DNA from: Alopecurus myosuroides
Lineage: Eukaryota > Streptophyta > Magnoliopsida > Poales > Poaceae
Length of the DNA stretch: 64,000 nt
NCBI GenBank assembly: GCA_028641055.1
Contig: CM054061.1
Span: forward strand, 112,290,019-112,354,018
Direction of reading: 5' to 3'
Shown here in pieces: positions 42,345 to 53,900 of the stretch; position 1 is the first letter of the stretch, and each line of letters starts with the position of its first letter. A model generated the notes under the pieces. That model was not told the origin of the DNA and made no database searches. It saw only the letters and a list, made by a program, of their open reading frames with translations. Position numbers and translations under genes: made by a program.

Positions 42345-42353
42345 CCGCACCGG
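42345..42353. repeat. Target site duplication of the MITE, left copy
   Basis: CCGCACCGG, identical to 43099-43107. Nine bases is the hallmark of Mutator-type insertion. Confidence 0.8.
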
Positions 42354-42469
42354 CGGAAACACTATATAGCGCTTAGTGCCCTACGTATTAGAGCACGCCC
42401 ATGCATTTTTCTTAGCTGGGCCGGCCCATTAAACGAGTTTATTCGCGAAAATAGAGGGGTGCAGTGCAG

Positions 42470-42545
42470 GGAAGGGGGCTCGAACCCGCTCCCTCTCCTT
42501 GCGCGAGACGGGGCGAAGCCACCGGGCCACAATGCGGCTTGTGTA
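42470..42545 (-). other. tRNA-like module in the MITE
   Basis: On the minus strand an A-box-like TGGCCCGGTGGCTTCG is followed by a B box GGTTCGAGCCC with tRNA-like spacing. No complete cloverleaf was built, so it is not called a tRNA gene. Confidence 0.45.
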
Positions 42546-42698
42546 TAGTTTGCGTTTTTAGGTTTTTATAGTTTCGCTTTTTCCATTTTTTTTTACCATT
42601 TCTGTTTTCTTTTTTCCGTTTTATTTATTTCTTTCTGTTGTCTTTTCCTTTCTATTCGGAAATTTTTCGTTTGAAATATGTTCAAACAAAAATTTGAA

Positions 42699-42783
42699 TT
42701 TGAACAAATTTCGAATTTGAACAAATTTCGAATGTGAACAAATTTCGAATGTGAACAAATTTCGAATTTGAACAAATTTTCAA
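42699..42783. repeat. 17-bp tandem array
   Basis: Five units of TTTGAACAAATTTCGAA (third and fourth begin TGT, the last ends TTCAA), exactly 17 bp apart, in the AT-rich core of the MITE. Confidence 0.85.
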
Positions 42784-43098
42784 TTTGAAAATTGTTCATA
42801 TTAAAAAATTCACTTTTTAGAATCATTCAGATATTTTTTAAATAAAAATTATAAATAAATAAAGAATGGACAAGTAAGAAAAAAAAGAAAAGCTAGCACA
42901 AGGTTGTCTTGTACGTAACTTCCTGTTTGCCCCTTGCCTCGTACGTAACTTTTTTTTTGGAGGGTGGCGTTTGTATGTGAGGATGCTCGCTTTTCGTACG
43001 TGACTTCGTGCCCTCGCGAACGCTAATGGGTCGGCCCATCATCCGTGCACGCAGGCGATCCCTAATACGTAGTGCTATAAGCACTACATAGGGGAACC

Positions 43099-43107
43099 CC
43101 GCACCGG
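43099..43107. repeat. Target site duplication of the MITE, right copy
   Basis: CCGCACCGG, matching 42345-42353. Confidence 0.8.
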
Positions 43108-44868
43108 TCCCCCTGTCTCCTGCATTGACTGAGCAGCACTGGTCGCCCCCGGCCCAGCAAGCCCGCCTGACCCATCCAGCCTCTGGCGGCCCACCGCCAG
43201 ACTCGCACTCTCCTCCCGCAACCCTAGCCGCGGGAGCGCCCCCTGACCCCCGCGCCATGGCAGCGGCGGCGCCCTCGCCGGAGCGCCCTCGAGGTGGACG
43301 CAGATGGCCCCAATCTGCACCTCCCCGGTGCCCAGCCGCTGCACCCCCACTGGATCCAACCCCACCACCGCACCGCCCTCGGTCAACGGCGAGAATTCCT
43401 CCGCCCGCAAGCTCCACCGCTCCGGGACCTCGACCTCTGCGCCACCCGGGCTCACCTCCCCCGAGGATCCCCGCTGCGGCCAGCTCAACTCCTCGACCTC
43501 CTGCGCTTCCAACCCCGGAGGGAAGAAATCCCCCAGCGTCAGCTCCCCGCCGGCCGGCCGCCCCCGGTTTCCTTCCTCCTCGGCCCCAGAGCGCGCATCT
43601 GCCGAAGCCACGCCGTCCTCCAACCGGGCCCCCGCCTCCGGGAGCTCCCGCAGCCGTGGCCGGCCCGAGCGCCGCCGGCGAGACCCCTCCGCCCTGCGCG
43701 CACACGATGGCTGCGGCGAATCGCCCCGGGCGTCGCCCGAGTGCACCCGCCTCCTACGCGTGAGACACATCATGCCACCTACGACAGTTCTGTCTTATAC
43801 CTCGGTCAAGTCCTCCGAAAAATGAACGGCCACCAGGATGGGAATCCGCCCACCGTGCTCTCCTCCACTCCTTTCAATGCGGCCACCGGCAGAGGTCTGA
43901 ATCAGCTTCTCCTTGGTGCGACGGAGGAGCGGGGCATGACGAATTTCAAGGTGATTTCCGAGGGCATCCATGTCCGACCAGATCTTGAGCAGGGCCAACG
44001 TGTCTTACCGTGCCCAGCCTCTGGAAACCACCGAGGAGTAGTGGGCGGGGAACTGGAAGCGGCGCCGGGATCTGGATGACGCGGGGGTGTCGTACGACGG
44101 GATGGAGTCGGACCGGAAAAACTTGGGTGATAAGGGGGCCGGCCGGCGGCGAGTAATCAACGCAGGCTTGCAGCGGCGATATCTGATTCATGTTCGATGG
44201 AAGACGGGGAGGATGGGGACGAAAAGCCAAAGCCAAATAAAAGACCGAAGCGGTATGGGGCAATTTTGTTGTGTTATGTGATTTTGTGGGAGGGCAATTT
44301 GGTAAAAAGCATGTATTATATTAGGTAAAGATAAGTTCATATTATTAAAAAAAATCATTGTAAATTTTAGTTGATTATAATTTTCGTCCTTGTTAGTGGT
44401 AGTGTTTTTGGCTACTTTGGGCTAGGGATGCTAGATTGGAAACTCAAATAGTTTTCATGTGGACATTTGTGTTATAATGATTGTCACATTTTATTTGAAC
44501 AAGGTAATACAACTTTGGTATTTATATTATTAGATGACAAAGACCACAAAAACGCAAGGATGATGCCTCCGGGACTAGAAAGGGAAAGAATGTGAAGACC
44601 AAACCAATGAACGCAACTACTTCAAAGGGCAAGAAGGTGAAAGATAAAGATTACATGACCATAGGTTTGCATGAATGGGAATAGTCTAGAATGAAGGTAG
44701 ATCCTTATTTGACACGGAGAGAGAAGCTAGCGATACCCGATTTTGGAACAAACAACAAGCTACAGTGTTTAACGTTTTCATTCAAAGAGCACCAAGATTG
44801 TGAGCCAGAAGCAGGTGGATTTTGAGTACATTAGGAGCTATGATTATCACTTTGGAAATCTAAGTTCC
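43108..44868. other. Unclassified stretch: GC-rich block, then AT-rich DNA with a gene-like fragment
   Basis: 43108-43770 is very GC-rich and open in several frames on both strands, so frame openness is no evidence of coding. 43780-44280 is mixed. 44280-44530 is AT-rich and intron-like. From about 44535 a Lys-rich frame (KGKKVKDKDYMTIGLHEWE, stop, then VDPYLTRREKLAIPDFG) looks like a decayed exon of an unidentified gene or transposon. No domain is recognised. The block ends abruptly where the long LTR begins at 44869. Confidence 0.3.
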
Positions 44869-46083
44869 AGGCGACAATTTGGTTCGGGGGACTCTAACCC
44901 CTATAGCACTTTGAGGTAGACACGGACTAACACCGACAAGAAATTAGCTAGACCCCGTTCCCATATTGGGGTAATGTGGCAGAACGGCTTGGTTGTCCGG
45001 CGAAGACTAGGTTATGTGTCATTTTTGGAAAAACAAGTCGAAAACATTTCCTTCTTCACAAACCTCCCTCGGACAAGGTCCCACCTTTCCTCGGGGTTTT
45101 TCCAAGGTTTTGCTTTCCAAAAACACCAAGTTAAAATGTCCACTAGGGGACTTAAGTTGATTAAGTGATGATACTAAAATATCTAAAGGGCTTGGTAAGA
45201 CGAAAATTATATAGTGGATATAACATATTAGATACATAAAATAAATAGTGGTATAGTCCACTTAAAAGAACAGTTTTTGAATCAAACTTTTGTAAAACTT
45301 CAGAAGTAAAACATGCATGATAGATAATGATAAGAAAAACAACAGCAAGAATTTAGAATGTCTTGCCTTGGCACTGGTCTTGGTCTTGCTCTTGAAATAA
45401 ACAAGAGTTGCAATAAAAACCTCTCCGGGAAATAATACCGTCTTCGTTATCTAACGTCGTAAACACAAAAAGGAAAACACCCAATCAGAACCAAAACAAG
45501 GCAAGCACTTGACAAAAAGTAAACATACAGCAAGCATTTCATCAAACAACTACACTCACAAACAAAATTACTAGGGTGCACACCAACAAGCAAAACATGC
45601 ACAGACAACACACATGAATAGCACTAGAATTGATAATATTGATCCTCAACCAAAATGGCATGAGTCCAGTGGGTGTGCCACTCTCATATCATGATCAAAT
45701 AAGGTTAAATGACTCTCTGGTCATTCATGAGGATGAGCAAAATAACAAGAAAGCAACCTAGGAACACATACACATGCATAGGAAAATAATAACAAGCAAT
45801 ACTACAAGCCCATAGTAACACATGCTTTTCTAAACATGGAGAAATAACATAACCAGTAGCTAAACAACCTAATAACAGAGACAAAACAATACCAAACCTA
45901 TCATGGCATCACTCAATACATGGAACTAATCATGGAGCAAAATGACCACTAAAACTAGAGATGCAAAAGGGGCTATTTAGACATGCATACATGCATAACC
46001 ATAAGAGATCATCAAACATGATTTATTCTAACATGATGGACCTGTAAGATGGCATCCAAATAACAGAGAAAACAAAACCTAGA
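44869..46083 (-). repeat. 3' LTR of the long-LTR element, distal part
   Basis: It matches 62032-about 63240 of the other LTR. The first roughly 1,114 bp (60918-62031 in the other copy) are missing. No coding sequence is supported. It ends with CTAGA, the left target duplication of the inserted element. Confidence 0.8.
46079..46083. repeat. Target site duplication of the 9.2-kb element, left copy
   Basis: CTAGA, repeated at 55251-55255. Confidence 0.9.
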
Positions 46084-49000
46084 TGTAACACCTGGGGTGT
46101 TCCCCTTAAGTAGAAAGTTGGTTGTTTTCCTTTTTTTGCATTGCATCACATGCATCATAAGCATTGCACTCTGTTTTCAAAACAACTCAAAAGTTCAAAC
46201 CAATTTAAACTTTCACACATGTCCAAAATTTCCAATTAAAAAGTGCAAACTAAACCACTCAACTTGTTTTCAAATAGTTTTGAGGTTGATTTATTCAAAT
46301 TGCTTGTTAATAAAAACTCCCTTTAATCAACACCCTAAAGGCAAATTAATTTTCAAATCAATTCATTCATAATTGACATGATCCAATTGAGGTTTAAAAA
46401 ATAAAGTCTTGCAAACAATTAAATTCCATGATGTTTTCATAATTGATTGAGTTTATGGAATAAATTGTTTAAAAACCAAATCCTTATGAAATAGTAATGG
46501 AAATTCAAATAGCAACTTAAAACTCAAATTAATATTTCAAATATTTTGGACTCAATGTTCACAATTGCTTTGAATTTCTGTTTTGCAGATTAATAAAATT
46601 CATTCATAAAATAAAAACCCAAATCCCTATCCTTTTTATCTCTCTCTCTCTCTTTCAACTCTTACAAAAAAAAAAGAGGAAAAATAAAAAGAAAGGTGAG
46701 CTGTGGGAGACAGGCCAGCCCACAGCCCATTTTCTTCCCCCAGCCCACCATGGGCCTTTTTCCACTAGCCCAGTAGCCCACTTTCGTTGTCTTCCTCGTA
46801 CGGACGAACAGAGAGGTGGGGATGTCGCTGTCACCGAGCTCCCCCACCTTACCTGCTCCCTTCACCCTATAACTAGCCCCTAGGGTTCCTCCCCTAACCC
46901 TAGGCCGCCCCTTCTCCCCTCCTTCTCCCATCGCCGCCACCCACCTTCTCCCTTCCCGGATCCCCTCCAAACCTCTGTCTGAACCTTGTTCTCTGAAAAC
47001 CGGCGACAGCTGCCATGGCCGAACCTTTGGAGCCATGGCGCCGCGGTTGCCCTCCTCGATGGGCCCCGGTTCCGGCGGGAATGGAACCGGGGCACATCCA
47101 GCTCCGGACGGCGCCCCTTCGTCGGGGTCGTGGCGCCACCAGGGCCGCGGCATCATCGTGTTTGCCGCCGGCGGGGAACCTGCTACTCCCTCCCTCTCCG
47201 TTCGACAGCAGCATCGAGCCACCGCGTCCCCGGCAACGGCGCCTCCGCGGCAACACCCACGGTGAGCTCCTTGCCCTAGGGATCCCTCCTCCTCCCCGCT
47301 GCTCTGTGTTTTCCCTCCGTCGCGCGGAGACCCCCGCCATCGAGCGCTGCGTGCAGGTCGTCGCCGTCGTCGTTAACTGTCCGCGTCTAGATTCAGTCAG
47401 TTAACAGCCGAAAGCCACCTCAAAAACCAACCGCATCTGCATCTTCCAACAAACACTGCAGCATCGCACTGGTTAGGATCCCTTGCGCGCAAGCCCCAGG
47501 TCCTGGGTTCGATTCCCCCCCCCCCAGGCATAAAAGCCACACCCTTTTATTTCTGCCTTTTTCTTTTTCTGCCCGAATTTCAGAAACATAGATCTGAGCA
47601 ATTAATTCTAAAATCCATATAAAATTGAATTTTGCTCCAAATTGAATGATTCAAATTCCTGTGGATTCATAATTTTGTGCTCTTTCTGTTAATGTCAAGT
47701 TTGCAACATGTTTCTGTAATAACTTTCGCACTAAATAAATAATTACTGAAAATGCAATAAAAATTGGAAACTTTGGAATTTCATAACTTTAGTTCTGTTC
47801 ATCCAATTTAAGAAAACTTGGGCTCTAAAAATTTTTCTTAACAAACTCTACACATTGGTATTTTATTTGGCCACAATTGACTTAATTTTGAACATATTTC
47901 CCTCTGTTAACTAAAAAGGGCAGAATAAGACTACTTATGAGAAATTGCATAATAAATTCAATAATAACCCAAAAATTATGTTTAATAGCTCAAAATGTTC
48001 AGTGAAACATTTGCTACATGTTTTCAACCTTTTCAATACAATTTGTTTACTGTTTTTCCTAATTAAAATTGGAGTAATAATTCAATGATTTAATTAAACC
48101 TTTTAAATTGCAAAATTCATAACTTGGGCAATTCAAATCCAATTCCAACATGTAAAATATGTTTTCCATGCAAAATTGAATAAGCTTTCCAAATATCACC
48201 TTTGTTTTCTATTTTGAATAATTTAAATTGCTGAAAACAACTGTTTCTTATTTAATGCAATTAAAATTGCCAAATTAATAACTTGCTCATTTTAAATCCA
48301 AATTCAACAAATGAAACATGTATTCCACATAAAATTTTGTGTTCTTTTCAAATATGAACTTTGTTATCTATTTTGAACAATTAAAAGTGGTGAAAACAAC
48401 AACTTCTTGTGTAACCTCTTAAGAAGCCAAAATCTCTTAACTTAATAAATAAAATTTCCACACTTGGTAAACTTCTTTTCAAATTGAATCTATTCGTGTT
48501 TCCTTATTGTTTTCATCATCCATGCATCATGCTAATTCACCTTCACATGTTGGTTAATTGTAGATCAATTAATTCAACCTTAATTCATGGGCTTTCCATA
48601 TGCAATCCAAATTGCATATGGGTCCATTTAAACATGTTATCTTGTCAACTAGTTTATTTTGATGCATCAATTAAATTGTCATGCATCCATATCTTGGTCA
48701 TGCTGGATCTTTTGCCGTAGAAGTAATTGTTGCATCCGGTGTTTCTGTTAGCTCTTTGCTTCTTCGCGGATAGGACGTTGAGATGATGTGAGCAACGACA
48801 AGTTCTTCGGATGTACCTCTACTTGCTGGATTCCAGGCAAGTATACTCACTTGCTACCCGTGTTGCCTTTCCTCACTTGTTACCGATTCTTTCCGTTGTC
48901 TTTATGCCAGCCTTTTGATTCGATGCTTGTGTCTCGATCCTATTATATGTTTACCTTGCAGCCATGATATAGCCCTTCCTTCCACTTCCTATTAACTGTT

Positions 49001-50428
49001 GCTTGTTTACCTTGTTGGCCCCCGTGTCGTAGTTGCATGCTTAGTGTTGTTTGCGCTCGAGTCTTGTTGTCCTTTGTTCTATCACCTGTTTAGTTGATAG
49101 TTGGGTTTCAACTTAATCAACAACATGTTAATGTTTTGGGTAATAATAATTTGATGCTAAGGCACCGGCAGGAGGCCCGGGTTAGGGTTTTGGAGCCGGC
49201 TGGTGTCGAAACTAGGAAAAGAGTCTTGTCTACTGATCCATGATGAGCGTGCTCACCGCATCCGGGAGGTAGTATGGGACCCCCCTCGACTTAGACCTGA
49301 TTTGCAGCTTGTCCGAAGAGCCACACTTAGTTCGGGTGTTCCATTTGCTCCTTTGCATAATGGGAGGCGCCCCCATGGTTACTGGTGATGGTTATGATGA
49401 TGATGATGCATATAGGACGAGGCCTGTAGTGCCGGGGTGTTGCGTCCTGCGGGAGTTTTGCACACTTGCGCTGAGTATTCGGCTGCGTGGCTGGGACCTT
49501 ATAGCTCCGTGGCTCCTAGGATGGGTTGCAGAGACGGTTTGGGTCGTGTCGAGCCAACCTGAGTTTTAGTTGGTGGCTTGAGTGTGTACGGGTACTGGAG
49601 CACACCCTGCAGGGATAAATCTTCTAGAGAAGCCGTGTTGTCCGCGGTTATGTGACGACTTGGTGAAAGTGCTGGCTAACAAGTACTCAGACAACTTACA
49701 CCTAATGATAATAACTTGACTAGTAATATAGATTACCTCCACCATATAAATGATGTCACCCTAATCAACCGTGTGAGTTTCCTTGGGTTGCTTCCTTAGT
49801 AGGGGGTAACACTGGATGGGTATTGTTTGGTGAGTAGTTGTAGTTGGTTCTGATACGCTCTCTTATCCCTCTCTAGTAGCCGGAAGTTGTAGCGTGTTTC
49901 TGTAGTTGGTTAGTGCAGCCCGCTGCCGCTTCTTTGCAATAATCCCTTACTTTCCGTTGGACCCAAAGTATTTGTATCTTGTGATGACTGGTTACGCCGG
50001 TATCTTGTGAGTATGGTTTATCCACTTGCCAATACTTAACCGTACTGACCCACGAATTCATTTTCGTGGCTGCATATTCAACATTGCCGTCAACAGGTTT
50101 GAAGTCTGACGACGTCAGCTTGGGAATCCCTCCGGCTTGGCCTGGGCAGGGATTGGACGCTCCCGGTTATCTTCAGGACTCTTAGTCCAATTTGTATCTT
50201 GTCCGTAGTCGGACACTATGTTGTTTCTTCCGCTGTTATTTGGATCTTTGTATTGTATCAGTTGTATCTTTGACTCGTTTGAGTCGTCTTGTATAAATCT
50301 TTGCTGTTGTTGTGGAATATTCGTGAACTGTTGTAATGATTATCACAAGTGGCAACCTGGAATCGGTTATTATGCGGATTTGGCAGAAATGCTGAAATCT
50401 GCATAGTGCCCGATCCCGGGGCGTCACA
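46084..50428 (+). repeat. 5' LTR of the 9.2-kb element
   Basis: 4345 bp. An AT-rich start, a weak TATA (TATAACTA at about 46868), a GC-rich leader with a splice-donor-like CACG|GTGAGC at about 47264, then a tRNA-like module and AT-rich DNA to about 48700. Open frames in the GC-rich leader occur on both strands and are not called as genes. Confidence 0.9.
47461..47528 (+). other. tRNA-like module in the 5' LTR of the 9.2-kb element
   Basis: An A-box-like TCGCACTGGTTAGGATC, then a perfect B box GGTTCGATTCC at 47506-47516, followed by a C-rich run and CAGGCA. Confidence 0.55.
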
Positions 50429-50905
50429 AATGGTATCAGAGCATGGTTTCCGATTCCCGATGTTGTTTCGATACGAATGGTTATCGAAGCAACGGGTCCG
50501 CAAAGCCTGTAGGATAACCTCGCTAACGGTCGTTGTTTCTGGAGTGTCGAAAACTACTTCTGCTAAACTATTTTGGAAACATCTCAATAGGATTCTTGTT
50601 TTCTCCTTATCTCTATTCTATTTCTCCTTCTATCTCATTTGTTTTGGAGTCTACTCTCGTACTCAATCTTTCAAAGTGTTAGGATCCTACATGGGTGGAC
50701 GTTCTCTTAGCCTTATATCCTAATAGATTCGATCTTCGGAAGATATCTCAACGGAAGAACATCGTCATCAACCCGAGCAAGAATCTCTTGTTAGTGGTGT
50801 CGAGGAGATCAGCTGGAAGCATGAAGAATCGATAGTCGAACTTCTTTCCCCTCCCGGGTTAGCAGGTGGATTGCGAGGGCGCAATCCCTTGTTAGTGGTG
50901 TCGTC
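50429..50905 (+). other. Interior of the 9.2-kb element
   Basis: 477 bp between the LTRs. PBS at the left end, no gag or pol domain in any frame. It contains a 16-bp direct repeat CTTGTTAGTGGTGTCG at 50787-50802 and 50888-50903. The segment near 50875-50890 resembles the tail after the chromovirus pol stop (GGGCGCAAT), which suggests a deletion derivative that kept only the two edges. Confidence 0.7.
50431..50442 (+). other. Primer-binding site (initiator tRNA-Met type)
   Basis: TGGTATCAGAGC, two bases after the LTR end. This is the standard PBS complementary to plant initiator methionine tRNA. Confidence 0.9.
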
Positions 50906-53900
50906 TGTAACACCTGGGGTGTTCCCCTTAAGTAGAAAGTTGGTTGTTTTCCTTTTTTTGCATTGCATCACATGCATCATAAGCATTGCACTCCGTTTTC
51001 AAAACAACTCAAAAGTTCAAACCAATTTAAACTTTCACACATTTCCAAAATTTCCAATTAAAAAGTGCAAACTAAACCACTCAACTTGTTTTCAAATAGT
51101 TTTGAGGTTGATTTATTCAAATTGCTTGTTAATAAAAACTCCCTTTAATCAACACCCTAAAAGCAAATTAAATTTCAAATCAATTCATTCATAATTGACA
51201 TGATCCAATTGAGGTTTAAAAAATAAAGACTTGCAAACAATTAAATTCCATAATGTTTTCATAATTGATTGAGTTTATGGAATAAATTCTTTAATAACCA
51301 AATCCTTATGAAATACTAATGGAAATTCAAATAGCAACTTAAAACTCAAATTAATATTTCAAATATTTTGGACTCAATGTTCACAATTGCTTTGAATTGC
51401 TGTTTTGCAAATTAATAAAATTCATTCATAAAATAAAAACCCAAATCCCTATCCTTTTTATCTCTCTCTCTCTTTCAACTCTTACAAAAAAAAGAGGAAA
51501 AATAAAAAGAAAGGTGAGCTGTGGGAGACAGGCCAGCCCACAGCCCATTTTCTTCCCCCAGCCCACCATGGGCCTTTTTCCACTAGCCCAGCAGCCCACT
51601 TTCATTGTCTTCCTCGTACGGACGAACAGAGAGGTGGGGATGTCGCTGTAACCGAGCTCCCCCACCTCACCTGCTCCCTTCACCCTATAACTAGCCCCTA
51701 GGGTTCCTCCCCTAACCCTAGGCCGCCCCCTTCTCCCCTCCTCCTTCTCCCATCGCCGCCACCCACCTTCTCCCTTCCCGGATCCCCTACAAACCTCTGT
51801 CTGAACCTTGTTCTCTGAAAACCGGCGACAGCTGCCATGGCCGAACCTTTGGAGCCATGGCGCCGCGGTTGCCCTCTTCGATGGGCCCCGGTTCCGGCGG
51901 GTATGGAACCGGGGCACATCCAGCTCTGGACGGCGCCCCTTCGTCGGGGTCGTGGCGCCACCAGGGCGGCGGCATCGTCGTGTTTGCCGCCGGCGGGGAA
52001 CCTGCTACTCCCTCCCTCTCCGTTCGACAGCAGCATCGAGCCACCGTGTCCCCGGCAACGGCGCCTCCGCGGCAACACCCACGGTGAGCTCCTTGCCCTA
52101 GGGCTCCCTCCTCCTCCCCGTTGCTCTGTGTTTTCCCTCCGTCGTGCGGAGACCCCCGCCATCGAGCGCTGCGTGCAGGTCGTCGCCGTCGTCGTTAACT
52201 GTCCGCGTCTAGATTCAGTCAGTTAACAGCCGAAAGCCACCTCAAAAACCAACCGCATCTGCATCTTCCAACAAACACTGCAGCAGCGCACTGGTTAGGA
52301 TCCCTTGCGCGCCAGCCCTAGGTCCTGGGTTCGATTCCCCCCCCCCCAGGCAGAAAAGCCACACCCTTTTATTTCTGCCTTTTTCTTTTTCTGCCCGAAT
52401 TTCAGAAACATAGATCTGAGCAATTAATTCTAAAATTCATATAAAATTGAATTTTGCTGCAAATTGAATGATTCAAATTCCTGTGGATTCATAATTTTGT
52501 GCTCTTTCTGTTAATGTCAAGTTTGCAACATGTTTCTGTAATAACTTTCGCACTAAATAAATAATTACTGAAAATGCAATAAAAATTGGAAACTTTGGAA
52601 TTTCATAACTTTAGTTCTGTTCATCCAATTTAAGCAAACTTGGGCTCTAAAAATTTGTCTTAACAAACTCTACACATTGGTATTTTATTTGGCCACAATT
52701 GACTTAATTTTTAACATATTTCCCTTTGTTTACTAAAAAGGGCAGAATAAGACTACTTATGAGAAATTGCATAATAAATTCAATAATAACCCAAAAATTA
52801 TGTTTAATAGCTCAAAATGTTCAGTGAAACATTTGCTACATGTTTTCAACCTTTTCAATACAATTTGTTTACTGTTTTTCCTAATTAAAATTGGAGTAAT
52901 AATTCAATGCTTTAATTAAACCTTTTAAATTGCAAAATTCATAACTTGGGCAATTCAAATCCAATTCCAACATGTAAAATATGTTTTCCATGCAAAATTG
53001 AATAAGCTTTCCAAATATCACCTTTGTTTTCTATTTTGAATAATTTAAATTGCTGAAAACAACTGTTTCTTATTTAATGCAATTAAAATTGCCAAATTAA
53101 TAACTTGCTCATTTTAAATCCAAATTCAACAAATGAAACATGTATTCCACATAAAATTTTGTGTTCTTTTCAAATATGAACTTTGTTATCTATTTTGAAC
53201 AACTAAAAGTGGTGAAAACAACAACTGCTTGTGTAACCTCTTAAGAAGCCAAAATCTCTTAACTTAATAAATAAAATTTCCACACTTGGTAAACTTCTTT
53301 TCAAATTGAATCTATTCTTGTTTCCTTATTGTTTTCATCATCCATGCATCATGCTAATTCACCTTAACATGTTGGTTAATTGTAGATCAATTAATTCAAC
53401 CTTAATTCATGGGCTTTCCATATGCAATCCAAATTGCATATGGGTCCATTTAAACATGTTATCTTGTCAACTAGTTTATTTTGATGCATCAATTAAATTG
53501 TCATGCATCCATATCTTGGTCATGCTGGATCTTTTGCCGTAGAAGTAATTGTTGAATCCGGTGTTTCTGTTAGCTCTTTGCTTCTTCGCGGATAGGACGT
53601 TGAGATGATGTGAGCAACGACAAGTTCTTCGGATGTACCTCTACTTGCTGGATTCCAGGCAAGTATACTCACTTGCTACCCGTGTTGCCTTTCCTCACTT
53701 GTTACCGATTCTTTCCGTTGTCTTTATGCCAGCCTTTTGATTCGATGCTTGTGTCTCGATCCTATTATATGTTTACCTTGCAGCCATGATATAGCCCTTC
53801 CTTCCACTTCCTATTAACTGTTGCTTGTTTACCTTGTTGGCCCCCATGTCGTAGTTGCATGCTTAGTGTTGTTTGCGCTCGAGTCTTGTTGTCCTTTGTT

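Larger units (their letters stand above)
42354..43098. mobile_element. Mutator-like MITE
   Basis: 745 bp without coding capacity. The ends are imperfect inverted repeats of about 75 bp: the left begins near CTATATAGCGCTTAG and both arms share CTACGTATTAG and a GGGCCGGCCCATTA-like stretch. Perfect 9-bp duplications flank it. The interior is AT-rich and contains a tRNA-like module and a 17-bp tandem array. Confidence 0.8.

Noticed and set aside
42699..42783. CRISPR-like array
   Set aside because: The 17-bp units are contiguous, with no unique spacers, and the context is a plant MITE.
43084..43773. Long overlapping open frames on both strands (over 200 codons each)
   Set aside because: The DNA is very GC-rich, so stops are rare in all frames. 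No domain, no start context and no consistent codon signal were seen.
46662..47404. Open frames of 130-190 codons in the LTR leader, repeated at 51426-52226
   Set aside because: They occur on both strands of a GC-rich leader, differ by frame between the two LTR copies, and have low-complexity Pro/Arg composition.
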